64,000 nt of DNA from Aciduliprofundum sp. MAR08-339 (GTDB lineage Archaea > Thermoplasmatota > Thermoplasmata > Thermoplasmatales > Aciduliprofundaceae), in the NCBI RefSeq assembly GCF_000327505.1, contig NC_019942.1, positions 248,001 through 312,000 of the forward strand, read 5' to 3'. A program made the translations under genes and the position numbers. How positions within the stretch are numbered: the stretch's first letter is position 1; each line of letters opens with the position of its first letter. A model generated the notes under the pieces. That model was not told the DNA's origin. It was given only the letters and a program-made list of their open reading frames with translations, and searched no databases. Positions 45,304 to 54,581 of this stretch are shown piece by piece.

Positions 45304-46269
45304 CTAAATTGTGATGGCCAGAAGCACAAGAATTGCCAGCAGAACTGTCAAGGTGAGATAAGTCCTTCTTCTCATTTTCCTTGCCCGGGCCTTTTCGTAG
45401 TATCTGCGGGGTTCTATGCGCAGGACTATGATTGCAATGAGTCCCCCAGCCACCAGGCCAACTATGTTCTCCATACTCAAAATCAATGGTCTCAGCAGAT
45501 AATCCATATACAGTGCCAGGGCTATACCGGAGACAACCATGGGAGGCAAAATGGCGGCGGCTATTGCAATACCGGCAATGCTTTCGGATAATCCCTTGGC
45601 GTAGGCGAAAACCGCGGCAAATCCAAGGAGAAGGGCCATAATGATGTATATTGGATTTGTATCGAACCTCAGAAGGATCTCCGTGGTGAGTGAGAGGTGC
45701 ATGAAGGCGGAGATTGTCAGGGTTGCTATGGAAGAGGTTATGAGCACGAGGATGAGCATTATGGTGAGATTTGCTATGCTCAAAAATGCATCCTTTTCTC
45801 TTCCCACAGAGGTATTTATGACAAAACTGTAAATTGGACCCAGGAGAGGTGATAGAAGCATGGCACCTATGATAATGGGCACATTGTTGAGGAACAGGCC
45901 TATGAGGGCTATCAGACCCGCTATTATAGTGAGCAGGGTTTTCCCAAAATCAATCTTTGCATATTTTTTGGAGGATGCCAAAAGTTCTTCCACTGTTGCT
46001 CTCTCAGAGCCTGCTTTTCTCTCCTTTCTCTTGAGGGATGAGGAGATGATGAAATCCGGTGAAGATACCTCTATCACACTATCCTTATGCCTCAAATCCA
46101 CAGAGTTCTCAAGTTTGGGAATTAACTTATCCAGCAGGGCATCATTCACGTATATGTCCACCCGGACCAGGTCATTCTCCAACAACTCAACATTGTAAAT
46201 AAAATCCCCCGCAGCATTTCTTACCCTGTCCATTTCAGATTTCTGGGCTATGACCGTTACACGCTTCAC
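45304..46269 (-). CDS. DUF389 family membrane protein
   Basis: A 321-residue protein with an N-terminal soluble domain (about 1-100) and about six to seven transmembrane helices beginning TLLTIIAGLIALIGLFL. The motif NNVPIIIGAMLLSPLLGPIYSF is the DUF389 hallmark, and AIAAAILPPMVVSGIAL follows. Function unknown. The start is GTG 46269, about 24 nt after CTTAATATT on the minus strand. Confidence 0.88.
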   Translation of the reverse strand: MKRVTVIAQKSEMDRVRNAAGDFIYNVELLENDLVRVDIYVNDALLDKLIPKLENSVDLRHKDSVIEVSSPDFIISSSLKRKERKAGSERATVEELLASSKKYAKIDFGKTLLTIIAGLIALIGLFLNNVPIIIGAMLLSPLLGPIYSFVINTSVGREKDAFLSIANLTIMLILVLITSSIATLTISAFMHLSLTTEILLRFDTNPIYIIMALLLGFAAVFAYAKGLSESIAGIAIAAAILPPMVVSGIALALYMDYLLRPLILSMENIVGLVAGGLIAIIVLRIEPRRYYEKARARKMRRRTYLTLTVLLAILVLLAITI

Positions 46270-46450
46270 CTTTGAATATGAAAGTGGTGAATATTAAGAT
46301 TTGCGTTCCAACCAATGATATTCCAGTTTTACCCACAATTCACACTCCCAACGATTCCCCAAAAATTTTTTCACCCCACCACAAATTAAAAGGTTTTCTG
46401 CGGGAAAATAATTTATAGAATTCGGGGATATCCATCAGTCAGGTGATTGG
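46270..46450. other. Divergent gap between DUF389 and tldD
   Basis: It holds a minus-strand TATA-like CTTAATATT (near 46292) for DUF389, and for tldD AATAATTTATAG (near 46408-46420) plus AGGTGAT at 46441-46447 just before ATG 46451. The central part is C/A-rich on the plus strand without evident repeats. Confidence 0.45.
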
Positions 46451-47821
46451 ATGGATTTAGAGGGCATAATGGCATGGGCCGAAAAGAATGTGAAGGCAGA
46501 ATATGTAGAAATCAGGGGTGAAGAGTTATCAAAATTGAGCATTGAACTGAAGGATGGCGTTTTCCCAACATTCACCTCATCAAAATCCTCTGGCTTTGGA
46601 GTTAGAGTTCTCGCAAACGGAGCCTGGGGGTTCTCATCCACTAATAAATTTGAGCAACTGAAGGATGCGGTTGAGGATGCATACAGGATGGCGAAGGCCT
46701 CTGCCTTTGGCAGGCACGAAAAAATCAAACTGGCCGATATTGAAATTGTACAGGATGTTGTCCGCTCAAAGATGAAAATCAAGCCAAAAGATGTGGACAT
46801 TGAGGAGAAGGTCAGAAGAATGAAAGATCTGGAAAGATGCATAAAAGAGGCTCCCGAAGTTGCATCCACCCACATTCGATACCAGGATGCTTCGGGAACA
46901 AAAATTCTCTACACCTCTGAGGGAACTAGAATTGTTTGGGATATGGACTATGTGTGGCAGTACATATGGCTCACGGGAAAAAACGAGAGGGGAATGGCAG
47001 CCGCCAGAGACGAGGTGGGCAGTATTGATAGGGGCTGGGAACTGTTTGAGGAGGAGAACAACGAGGAGATCGCAAAAAGGATACTCAAAAAATTGAGGGG
47101 ACAACTAAACGGAGTACCTGCAAAACGCGGAGAGTTTCCCGTGGTTGCGGGACCCATAATAGTGGGAATAATAGCCCACGAGGCCCTTGGACATCTTGCA
47201 GAGGCCGACCTCACAATAAACTCTCCCTTCAGGGACTTGATAGGGAAGCAGATAGCACCTGAATTTGTAAGCATGAGTGATAGAATCGTGGAAAACGGGT
47301 TTGGAAACAACCTCTACGATGATGAGGGCACGAGGGTCAGGGATGTTCACATAATAAAGAACGGAGTACTCAATGAGATCATGCTTAATCGCGAGTATGC
47401 CGCAAAATTCGGAATGAGACCAAATGGCCATGCAAGGGCTGAGAACTACACTGTACCCCCAATAATCAGGATGAGAAACACCGTATTTGAGAGGGGGGAT
47501 ATGAGTCTTGAAGAACTTTTTGAAGGCATAAAATTCGGCTATTACCTCGTGGATTTCCGGGGTGGGCAGGCTGAGATGAATTCCTCATTTCAGGTGGGTG
47601 TACAGGAGGGCTATGTGATACGCAATGGAGAGATTGCAGAGAGCATAAGGGATACCTCCATAAGCGGCATAGCCATAGAGGCATTGAGGCAGATAACCGG
47701 AGTTGGAAAGGATTTCGGGCTTGAGATGGGGCGCTGCGGAAAGGGTCAGACTGCCTATGTAAGCAGCGGAGGACCCCATATGAGATTTGATCGTGGCATA
47801 GTGGTAGGTGGTCAGCAATGA
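46451..47821 (+). CDS. tldD: TldD-family metalloprotease
   Basis: The catalytic half of the TldD/TldE peptidase, which trims partly unfolded peptides in a sealed heterodimer. The 456 residues contain the zinc motif HEALGHLAEAD (HExxxH, residues about 243-248) and later GRCGKGQ. ATG 46451 is preceded by AGGTGAT. It overlaps tldE by 4 nt (ATGA). Confidence 0.94.
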   Translation: MDLEGIMAWAEKNVKAEYVEIRGEELSKLSIELKDGVFPTFTSSKSSGFGVRVLANGAWGFSSTNKFEQLKDAVEDAYRMAKASAFGRHEKIKLADIEIVQDVVRSKMKIKPKDVDIEEKVRRMKDLERCIKEAPEVASTHIRYQDASGTKILYTSEGTRIVWDMDYVWQYIWLTGKNERGMAAARDEVGSIDRGWELFEEENNEEIAKRILKKLRGQLNGVPAKRGEFPVVAGPIIVGIIAHEALGHLAEADLTINSPFRDLIGKQIAPEFVSMSDRIVENGFGNNLYDDEGTRVRDVHIIKNGVLNEIMLNREYAAKFGMRPNGHARAENYTVPPIIRMRNTVFERGDMSLEELFEGIKFGYYLVDFRGGQAEMNSSFQVGVQEGYVIRNGEIAESIRDTSISGIAIEALRQITGVGKDFGLEMGRCGKGQTAYVSSGGPHMRFDRGIVVGGQQ

Positions 47822-49149
47822 ATCTCATAAGGTATGGTGAGAAGTTCTTTGATGAGATTGAGATTGCAACCTACAGAAAGAAGGAAACCTCCGTGGACAT
47901 TGAACTCAATCAGGTATCTTTATCATCCACAAGCGATAGAACCATAACCGTGATTAGGGGTATTAAGGATAAACGGGTGGGCATATACATAGTGGATAGC
48001 AACGATGAAAATGAGATAAAGCGGGGCATAGAGATGGCATCAAAGAGCGCCAGGATGAACGAGCCTGACGAGAGGTGGGTTAGCCTGCCCGGGGAGCAAA
48101 AATACGCCAATGTGAAAATTGAGGTCAGCGATGAACTAAAAAATCTGAGCCCAGATATTCTGGTAAATATGGCCAATGAAGCAATAAAGGAGATAAAAAC
48201 GAGGGATGAAAACGCCATGGTGGCTGGGGGTGCCGCAGGAAGTTTTTGGTCCGAAAACAGAATAATGAACTCCCGGGGAGTGGATGTGCTTCAGGAATTC
48301 GGAGGCACGTTCTTCTACCTCTACGCCATAGGCAGAAAGGATGGTGTGGTCACCCCAGGGATCATGGAGTTTGATGTTCGCAGGGATACAAATATTTCCA
48401 CTGATTCTGTGGTGAATTCCATACTTGAGAGACTTAAATACGCCTACAGGGTTGTAAAAACAGAGGATGGAACGAATGATGTTATGCTTGAGCCTCTGGC
48501 ACTTGCAGAACTGATATACTTCGCCCTTTTGCCAGCCCTAAACGGTGAAAAAAAGGTAAAGGGCACTTCCCCTCTGGCAAATATGGTTAACGAGAAGATT
48601 TTGCATGAGAAGATAAACATGGTGGATGACCCATGGCACCCCCTCAGCACATCTCCAGTCATAGCGGATGATGAGGGTGTGGCCTCAAGGAAAAATGTGA
48701 TGTTCCAGAACGGTGTTTTCAAGGGATTCCTCTGGGACAATTACTGGGGAAATGTTAGCGGTGAGGGAAGTACCGGGAATGGAATAAGAAGTCTGGTAAC
48801 CGGCGGGATAAGCATAGGTGCTCACAACCTCGTAATAGAAGCAGGAAATATATCAAGGGAGGATTTACTCAGCGATATGAAAAATGGTCTGATTGTGTCA
48901 GGGTTCCAGGGTGCGCATTCGAGCAACCCAGATACGGGGGATTTCAGCGTGGTGGCAAATCCCGCATTCAGGGTTGAATATGGAAAAATAGTGGGCTCCA
49001 CAGTGTTCATGATGTCAGGTAACATTTACAACCTTTTGAAGAACGTGAAGGATATTTCCAGCACTCAGAAAAACATAGTGATGATGGGTAATGGAACAAT
49101 GCCGGATATACTGTTTGAGAATGTGAAAATCGCACCGGTGAGCAAATGA
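47818..49149 (+). CDS. tldE: TldE/PmbA-family protein
   Basis: The non-catalytic partner of TldD: 443 residues with the same fold but no HExxxH, and signature segments FQGAHSSNPDTGDFSVVANPA and STGNGIRSLVTGGISIGAHNLVI. It is coupled to tldD and to the membrane-anchored gene downstream, overlapping each by 4 nt. Confidence 0.92.
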   Translation: MNLIRYGEKFFDEIEIATYRKKETSVDIELNQVSLSSTSDRTITVIRGIKDKRVGIYIVDSNDENEIKRGIEMASKSARMNEPDERWVSLPGEQKYANVKIEVSDELKNLSPDILVNMANEAIKEIKTRDENAMVAGGAAGSFWSENRIMNSRGVDVLQEFGGTFFYLYAIGRKDGVVTPGIMEFDVRRDTNISTDSVVNSILERLKYAYRVVKTEDGTNDVMLEPLALAELIYFALLPALNGEKKVKGTSPLANMVNEKILHEKINMVDDPWHPLSTSPVIADDEGVASRKNVMFQNGVFKGFLWDNYWGNVSGEGSTGNGIRSLVTGGISIGAHNLVIEAGNISREDLLSDMKNGLIVSGFQGAHSSNPDTGDFSVVANPAFRVEYGKIVGSTVFMMSGNIYNLLKNVKDISSTQKNIVMMGNGTMPDILFENVKIAPVSK

Positions 49150-49760
49150 TGAGAAAAATCATTCCAATAATTATGATATCCGCAATCCTTCTATCAATCT
49201 TCGCCACCATCGCCCAGGGAGAGTACCCCCATTTCAAAATAAATTCTCCAAAGATAACGGATAAGTTTGTGGACTACGATATTTCAGAGGTATACTCCAA
49301 TGTAAACGAAAAGAATGTGACCATAACGATGGTTGTGTGGGGGATGATCAATGTTGTTCCAGAAAGGGGGTATCTCAAGGAATACGATGTGAATATCACA
49401 GACAATTTTGGAAACTACGTCCACTGCTTCCTCGCCACAGAAAATGGCTCAAAGGCCATGGGTTACATAATGGTGAACAGAAAACCGCATATTGTGGATT
49501 ACACAATAAACACCTCTGCTCTGACGTGGAGTATCCCGAAGGGCTATTTCCAGAACTTGACGGGTAATATAACCGTGAATGCCTACGCGGGAATTGCAGA
49601 TCTCTCAAAGGAAAAATTCATATTTCTGGACCACGCAGAGTACCCCACACCCCCTCAAAAAGAGGAAACTGTACCCCTTGAACTCTATCTTTTGACTGGT
49701 GCTACGATATTTGCGGTGATCGTGGCCGTTGCTCTTGCAATAAAGAGATTCAGAAAATAA
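49146..49760 (+). CDS. Exported membrane-anchored protein in the tldDE operon
   Basis: A 204-residue protein with an N-terminal signal (KIIPIIMISAILLSIFATIA), an extracytoplasmic beta-rich domain of about 145 residues with several Asn-x-Thr/Ser sites, and a C-terminal transmembrane helix (LYLLTGATIFAVIVAVALAI) before a short basic tail. I recognise no family. The start overlaps the tldE stop, so it is made with TldD/TldE. Function unknown. Confidence 0.7.
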   Translation: MMRKIIPIIMISAILLSIFATIAQGEYPHFKINSPKITDKFVDYDISEVYSNVNEKNVTITMVVWGMINVVPERGYLKEYDVNITDNFGNYVHCFLATENGSKAMGYIMVNRKPHIVDYTINTSALTWSIPKGYFQNLTGNITVNAYAGIADLSKEKFIFLDHAEYPTPPQKEETVPLELYLLTGATIFAVIVAVALAIKRFRK

Positions 49761-49791
49761 AAATTTTAATCCTTCGGCGCATTCTCCAACC

Positions 49792-51291
49792 ATGCTTGAA
49801 ATAAACGGGGAGAATCTGACAGTGGAAGATGTTGTTAGGGTTGCCAGATTTGGAGAGAGAGTCAAGATTTCTGAATCTTCAATACGAAAGGTTAAGCGTT
49901 CAAGGGATGTTGTCGAGAGAATATTGAAAGAAGAGCGTGTTGTATACGGGATAAACACAGGACTTGGAGAACTCGTGAATGTGAGAATTCCCAAGAAAGA
50001 TCTGAAAAATCTGCAGATAAACCTCATAAGAAGCCATTCTTCAGGTGTTGGAGACTTCCTCTCTGAGGAAGTAGTCAGAGCTGCAATGCTTATCCGAGCC
50101 AACAGTCTTTTGAAGGGGTTCTCTGGAGTTAGACTGGAGATAATTGAAACTCTGATCTCCATGCTAAACTCTGGGGTTACCCCCCTCGTTCCAAAATTCG
50201 GAAGCGTTGGTGCAAGCGGGGATCTTGCCCCCCTGGCCCATGTGGCTCTGGTCATGATCGGTGAAGGGTACGCAAAGTTCCAGGGGGAGATTATGGATGG
50301 AAAGATGGCCATGGAGAAGGCGGGAATAAAACCCGTTGAAATTCAAGAGCGTGAGGGTCTCGCACTTCTGAACGGTACCGCGATGATGGCAGCCCACGCT
50401 GCAATTGCAGTTTACGACTCATACAATATAATGAAGAACGCCCTCATAAGCGCAGCCATGAGTTTTGAGGCACTTAAGGCCACGGATGGGGCTCTGGATG
50501 AAAGGATAATGAGAGCAAGACCACACCCCGGGCAGATCAGGATCGCCAAGATACTCCGGGAGCTACTGAAAGACAGCGAGATCGTTGAAAGGGCAAGAGC
50601 AGAAAAGGTTCAAGATGCCTATACCCTGCGCTGCACGCCCCAGGTTTATGGAGCAATTCTGGATACTCTAAACCACGTCAGGGATGTTGTGGAGAGGGAG
50701 ATAAATTCAGCAACGGACAATCCACTAATATTCGACGAGCCCATTTCCGGAGGAAATTTCCACGGCGAGCCCATTGCCCTAGCCATGGATTTTCTGGCAA
50801 TAGCGTTGACTGACATGGGCAATATGATCGAGAGACGCATCGCCAGACTTGTGGATTCCAAGTTGAGCAATCTCCCACCGTTCCTAATTGAAAACAGCGG
50901 CACAAACTCAGGGCTGATGATACCCCAGTACACTGCAGCCGCCCTATGCAATCGCAATAAAATTCTTTCGTATCCTGCAAGCGCAGATAGCATACCAACC
51001 AGCGCCAATCAGGAGGACCACGTGAGCATGGGAATGAACTCTGCCATAAAATTGAGGGAAATTGTGGATAACGTGAAGTACATAGTTGCCATTGAGTACC
51101 TTTGCGCAAATCAGGCTCTCCACATTGGAGGCTTTTCCGCTCCAGCCATCCAGAGGGCAATGAGGGCACTTGGAGTTGAGAAATTTGAAGTGGATACCGT
51201 GTATTCCCCAATCATAGAAAGAATAAAGAGAAAAATTGACAGCGAGGAAATTGTGAGGAGCGTGGAGGAAAAAATCAACTTATCTCTCTGA
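49792..51291 (+). CDS. hutH: Histidine ammonia-lyase
   Basis: This enzyme deaminates histidine to urocanate, the first step of histidine catabolism. The 499-residue protein has the MIO-forming Ala141-Ser142-Gly143 in GSVGASGDLAPLAH, the catalytic Tyr region VYGINTGLGEL, and later SADSIPTSANQEDHVSMG, which includes the substrate-contacting segment. Length matches bacterial HutH. No hutU, hutI or hutG is present next to it. The 3' end overlaps a convergent regulator gene by 17 nt. Confidence 0.94.
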   Translation: MLEINGENLTVEDVVRVARFGERVKISESSIRKVKRSRDVVERILKEERVVYGINTGLGELVNVRIPKKDLKNLQINLIRSHSSGVGDFLSEEVVRAAMLIRANSLLKGFSGVRLEIIETLISMLNSGVTPLVPKFGSVGASGDLAPLAHVALVMIGEGYAKFQGEIMDGKMAMEKAGIKPVEIQEREGLALLNGTAMMAAHAAIAVYDSYNIMKNALISAAMSFEALKATDGALDERIMRARPHPGQIRIAKILRELLKDSEIVERARAEKVQDAYTLRCTPQVYGAILDTLNHVRDVVEREINSATDNPLIFDEPISGGNFHGEPIALAMDFLAIALTDMGNMIERRIARLVDSKLSNLPPFLIENSGTNSGLMIPQYTAAALCNRNKILSYPASADSIPTSANQEDHVSMGMNSAIKLREIVDNVKYIVAIEYLCANQALHIGGFSAPAIQRAMRALGVEKFEVDTVYSPIIERIKRKIDSEEIVRSVEEKINLSL

Positions 51292-51952
51292 GCCTCTTTT
51301 CTATCTCCTTCACCTCCAGATAGGTAACCGCCAGGGGGATCTCCTCCATGGTCGCCAGTTTGACGGCGAGTTCATCCACCTTTCCAGGCCTCACGTAGAC
51401 AACAGCGCTTGGTTTTAGAGGATGAGCACGGATTGCAATCATGGGAGAGCGCCCGTAATGCACCCCTGTGAATATCAGAGCCCTATCAATGCTCCATCCG
51501 TAAACCCTGAGATAGTCAAAAGAGTTGTAATGTAGTATGGCCTTCAAACTGTCCAAGATGGTGTATCCATAAATAGGGCGTTTTGCCTCCAGTTCAGAAT
51601 TCACAACCTCAGCCTCAATCATGTTAAAAAAATCATTCACGCCTATTTCGTAGGGGAATTCGCGAATATCTATTATCGCCTCCTCTCCGTAGGTGCTTGA
51701 GAGTTCCTTTATTTTTACCCCTCCCCTTGATTCGTCAATTTCAATAAGGGCATTTACAAACTTGCGAACCATAACCACACCCGGAGACTTGCGGCGGCCA
51801 GATTCATAATCGCTTATCACAGAAGAAGATATCCCCAGATATTTCGCCAGCTCCTGCTGGGATATTCCAAACATCTCCCTCCACTTACGCATGGTTGCAC
51901 CAGGCCTGGGAGAGAGCACAATCTCTCCGGCAATTTTCTCTCGAAGGTCCAT
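51275..51952 (-). CDS. Helix-turn-helix (XRE-type) regulator
   Basis: A 225-residue regulator. An N-terminal cro/C1 helix-turn-helix (WREMFGISQQELAKYLGISSSVISDYESGRR) precedes a long C-terminal domain (IYGYTILDSLKAILHY, then AIRAHPLKPSAVVYVRPGKV) shared with archaeal proteins of the COG1709 type. ATG 51952 is about 26 nt after ATTTAAATTT on the minus strand; the longer frame back to 52051 overlaps the MFS gene and is rejected. It is divergent from the transporter, which it may control. Confidence 0.8.
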   Translation of the reverse strand: MDLREKIAGEIVLSPRPGATMRKWREMFGISQQELAKYLGISSSVISDYESGRRKSPGVVMVRKFVNALIEIDESRGGVKIKELSSTYGEEAIIDIREFPYEIGVNDFFNMIEAEVVNSELEAKRPIYGYTILDSLKAILHYNSFDYLRVYGWSIDRALIFTGVHYGRSPMIAIRAHPLKPSAVVYVRPGKVDELAVKLATMEEIPLAVTYLEVKEIEKRLREIS

Positions 51953-52007
51953 AATAATCCATGCACCTATGAAATTTAAATCTTCTTCACAGAAAGGATA
52001 AATAATG

Positions 52008-52020
52008 GCATATGCATGCA
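52008..52020. promoter_or_regulatory. Overlapping palindromes at the MFS start
   Basis: GCATATGC (52008-52015) and TGCATGCA (52013-52020) overlap and are followed by another CATGCA. They lie just downstream of a TATA-like GATAAATAAT and cover the MFS start region, a typical archaeal repressor position. They may bind the divergent XRE regulator. Confidence 0.4.
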
Positions 52021-53212
52021 CATGCAAATGAATTACCTTAAAAATCTGCACTCAGATCTACGGACGATTCTCAGGGGCAATATTGGAGTTCTGTTCACTA
52101 CATGGATCTTGCTCAACTTTGGTCACAGTCTGGTCATGAGATTCAACGGTATCTACTTCTCCGCATTGGGGGCAAGCAATGTTATCCTCGGACTGATGGG
52201 CGCTCTCACCTTCGGGATGATGGCCCTGCTCCAGATTCCGGGAGGGTATCTTGCAGATGCCTTTGGGAGGAGAAAGGTCATCGTGATATTCACGAGTATA
52301 ATGGCATTTTCAATGCTCATATTTGCACTGGCACCCTCCTGGCAATGGATTTTGGTCGGGATCATCATTTCAAATGTGGCCCTTCTTTACCAGCCGGCTC
52401 TTTTCTCTATGATGATGGATTCTCTGCCCTCACATCGCCGAGCGGAGGGTTTTGCAATCACAAATATCTCCATGATACCCGGCATATTTGGACCTATAAT
52501 TGGGGGAGCGTTGATCTACACCTACGGTACGGTACCAGGTATGAGAATTGGATACATCGTGCTATTCATCATCTCCGTAATAGCAGCCCTCCTTCGAATA
52601 AAACTGAAGGAGACAATAAAACCAAATAAAAACAGGGAGAAATTCATTGAGAGTTTCAGAATTCTTAAAAAACTGGGAAGAGGGGCAAAGGGAGTTTTGC
52701 TCATAAATATGATTACATCCGCTGCAGGTGGCATGGTCGGATACTTCGTTGTGAAATACGCCTATGGATACACCTCCTCGCTCATCTACGGAATTGCCAT
52801 GGCAATGATAACTGTTATCATTGTGCTTGTTGGCATACCGATTGGAAGGAGAGCTGATTCTCGTGGTAAAGAGAGGTTCTACATGCTGGGCGAATTAATG
52901 GCAGCAGCGGCACTTATAGTGTTCATAGTTCCCTCCACATTTGCCCTGTTCACCTACGCAATTCTCATAGGTCTATCACAAGCGTTCAGCCAGCCGGCGA
53001 GCAATGGACTAATAGCGGATTATGTGAACATAGAAAATCGGGGAAGGTACACTGGCGTTTTCCTATTCCTCTCATACATATCCGCCATGGTTTTAAGCGC
53101 CATAGGAGGATACATATACCAGATCACCCCGTGGTTGTTATTTGCATTGTCGGGGATGCTTTATCTCCTTGGAGGAATCCTGGCATTTCTTCTGCTCGTG
53201 AGAAATAGATAA
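52016..53212 (+). CDS. Major facilitator superfamily transporter
   Basis: A protein of about 398 residues with 12 hydrophobic segments and the MFS loop 2-3 motif (GGYLADAFGRRKVIV), plus a second-half counterpart (IPIGRRADSRGKERF). It resembles drug or metabolite exporters rather than a specific sugar carrier. Starts at 52016, 52022 or 52028 are all in frame. A divergent regulator gene with a palindrome between suggests ligand-induced expression. Confidence 0.85.
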   Translation: MHMQMNYLKNLHSDLRTILRGNIGVLFTTWILLNFGHSLVMRFNGIYFSALGASNVILGLMGALTFGMMALLQIPGGYLADAFGRRKVIVIFTSIMAFSMLIFALAPSWQWILVGIIISNVALLYQPALFSMMMDSLPSHRRAEGFAITNISMIPGIFGPIIGGALIYTYGTVPGMRIGYIVLFIISVIAALLRIKLKETIKPNKNREKFIESFRILKKLGRGAKGVLLINMITSAAGGMVGYFVVKYAYGYTSSLIYGIAMAMITVIIVLVGIPIGRRADSRGKERFYMLGELMAAAALIVFIVPSTFALFTYAILIGLSQAFSQPASNGLIADYVNIENRGRYTGVFLFLSYISAMVLSAIGGYIYQITPWLLFALSGMLYLLGGILAFLLLVRNR

Positions 53213-53257
53213 CCGTTTAGAAAATTAGATATAGGAATGAGAGTTTACTATTTGGTA

Positions 53258-54004
53258 ATGATAACAGGTAGGGAGAGGTGTAAGACCGGAATCGAAGGTT
53301 TAGATAACGTGCTAAACGGGGGGATTCCGAGGGGCAATACCATACTTGTAACCGGATCTTGCGGGACAGGAAAAACCACCTTGAGTTTGGAATTCCTTGT
53401 GAGGGGCGCACTTATGGGTGAACGCTCAATGTACATATCAGTCACAGAAGTACCGGAAAAACTCATTGAAAATATGCGTACATACGAATTCTTTGACATG
53501 CGTCTTATTGAGGAAAAGAAACTCATATTCGTGGACCTCCAGGAGATATACGTCAAACTTGGACTTGAAAAACTTGAGTTCACCCTTGAGGATGTGAACA
53601 TTCTCGCATCACAGATAGTGAAAATGGTAAAGGAACTCGGAATAAAGAGACTGGTGATAGATTCAATAACATCCATATGTTACCGCCTCACCTCCAAGGA
53701 GCAGATAAGAGAGTTCATACTCCAACTTGGAAAGGACCTATCCGATATGGGATGCACCACACTTCTTGTATCAGAACTTCTTCCATCCTCAGCAGGCTAT
53801 TCCCAGTACGGTGTGGAGGAGGCAATTGCGGATGGCATAATATTCATGGGCAACCTTGAGAGACGCGGAGATCTGCTTCGCACAATACAGGTAATAAAGA
53901 TGAGGGGCACAACCCATTCCCGCGCAAAATACGTGCTTGATTTAACTTCCATAGGGATACTTCTTGCTCCCCTCTTGAAGGGAGGCAGTGTGGAGGTGCG
54001 TTGA
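53258..54004 (+). CDS. KaiC/RadA-like ATPase (canonical P-loop)
   Basis: A 248-residue RecA-superfamily ATPase of the single-domain archaeal KaiC group. It starts CKTGIEGLDNVLNGGIPRGN, has Walker A TGSCGTGKTTLS (residues about 32-41), Walker B RLVIDSITSI, and KMRGTTHSRAKYVLDLTS typical of the family. ATG 53258 begins at the conserved edge and has a TATA-like TTAGATATAGG upstream; ATG 53237 would add a non-conserved MRVYYLV. The next gene follows after 1 nt. It is the first of a four-gene set. Confidence 0.85.
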   Translation: MITGRERCKTGIEGLDNVLNGGIPRGNTILVTGSCGTGKTTLSLEFLVRGALMGERSMYISVTEVPEKLIENMRTYEFFDMRLIEEKKLIFVDLQEIYVKLGLEKLEFTLEDVNILASQIVKMVKELGIKRLVIDSITSICYRLTSKEQIREFILQLGKDLSDMGCTTLLVSELLPSSAGYSQYGVEEAIADGIIFMGNLERRGDLLRTIQVIKMRGTTHSRAKYVLDLTSIGILLAPLLKGGSVEVR

Positions 54005-54005
54005 G

Positions 54006-54581
54006 ATGAGTATTACTTCAAGCATAGTTGACAAACTTGACGAACTCCCACCGGCGTCATCCCTCGCCCTTTACGTTAGCGTTAACACATATTTTGATGC
54101 CCTTCGCGCCATAGTTGATATATTTGCCACAAAGCACGATCTCTATGTGTTTTACATATCCTCCACCATGCCATCCAAGAACATAGTCGGCCTACTTGAA
54201 ATTCTTGGTGTTGATACGTCCCGCATATTCTTCGTTGATACCATATCCCACCTGATGGCCAATGCCGGTGAGATGAGCGATCGGTTCCTATACATTGAAA
54301 GCCCAACAATGCTTGAAAATGTTATGCTCAAGATAGATTACCTGCACAGAAAATACGGTGACAAGAAGGCAATTGTCGTTCTCGACTCTGTAAATTCAAT
54401 GGCAATACACAACGATTTGAAGATCCTGAGCGAGTTCTTGCACATATTTGTAACATCCCTGAGAAGTTGGGAATCCTACATGGTCATAATATCCATGAAG
54501 GAGCAGAATACCCAAGACATTGTGAGTATGATGAATCTAATATGTGATGATGCCTTTGATGCTGGAGGGGAGGGCAGATGA
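54006..54581 (+). CDS. KaiC/RecA-like protein without a P-loop
   Basis: A 191-residue protein with RecA-like strands (SLALYVSVNTYFDALRAI, DLYVFYISSTMPS, AIVVLDSVNSM) but no Walker A at all; the LDSVNSM strand resembles Walker B of its neighbours. It is probably a non-catalytic partner or ligand-sensing relative. GGAGGTG sits 6 nt before ATG 54006. It overlaps the next KaiC-like gene by 4 nt (ATGA). No precise family is recognised. Confidence 0.7.
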   Translation: MSITSSIVDKLDELPPASSLALYVSVNTYFDALRAIVDIFATKHDLYVFYISSTMPSKNIVGLLEILGVDTSRIFFVDTISHLMANAGEMSDRFLYIESPTMLENVMLKIDYLHRKYGDKKAIVVLDSVNSMAIHNDLKILSEFLHIFVTSLRSWESYMVIISMKEQNTQDIVSMMNLICDDAFDAGGEGR

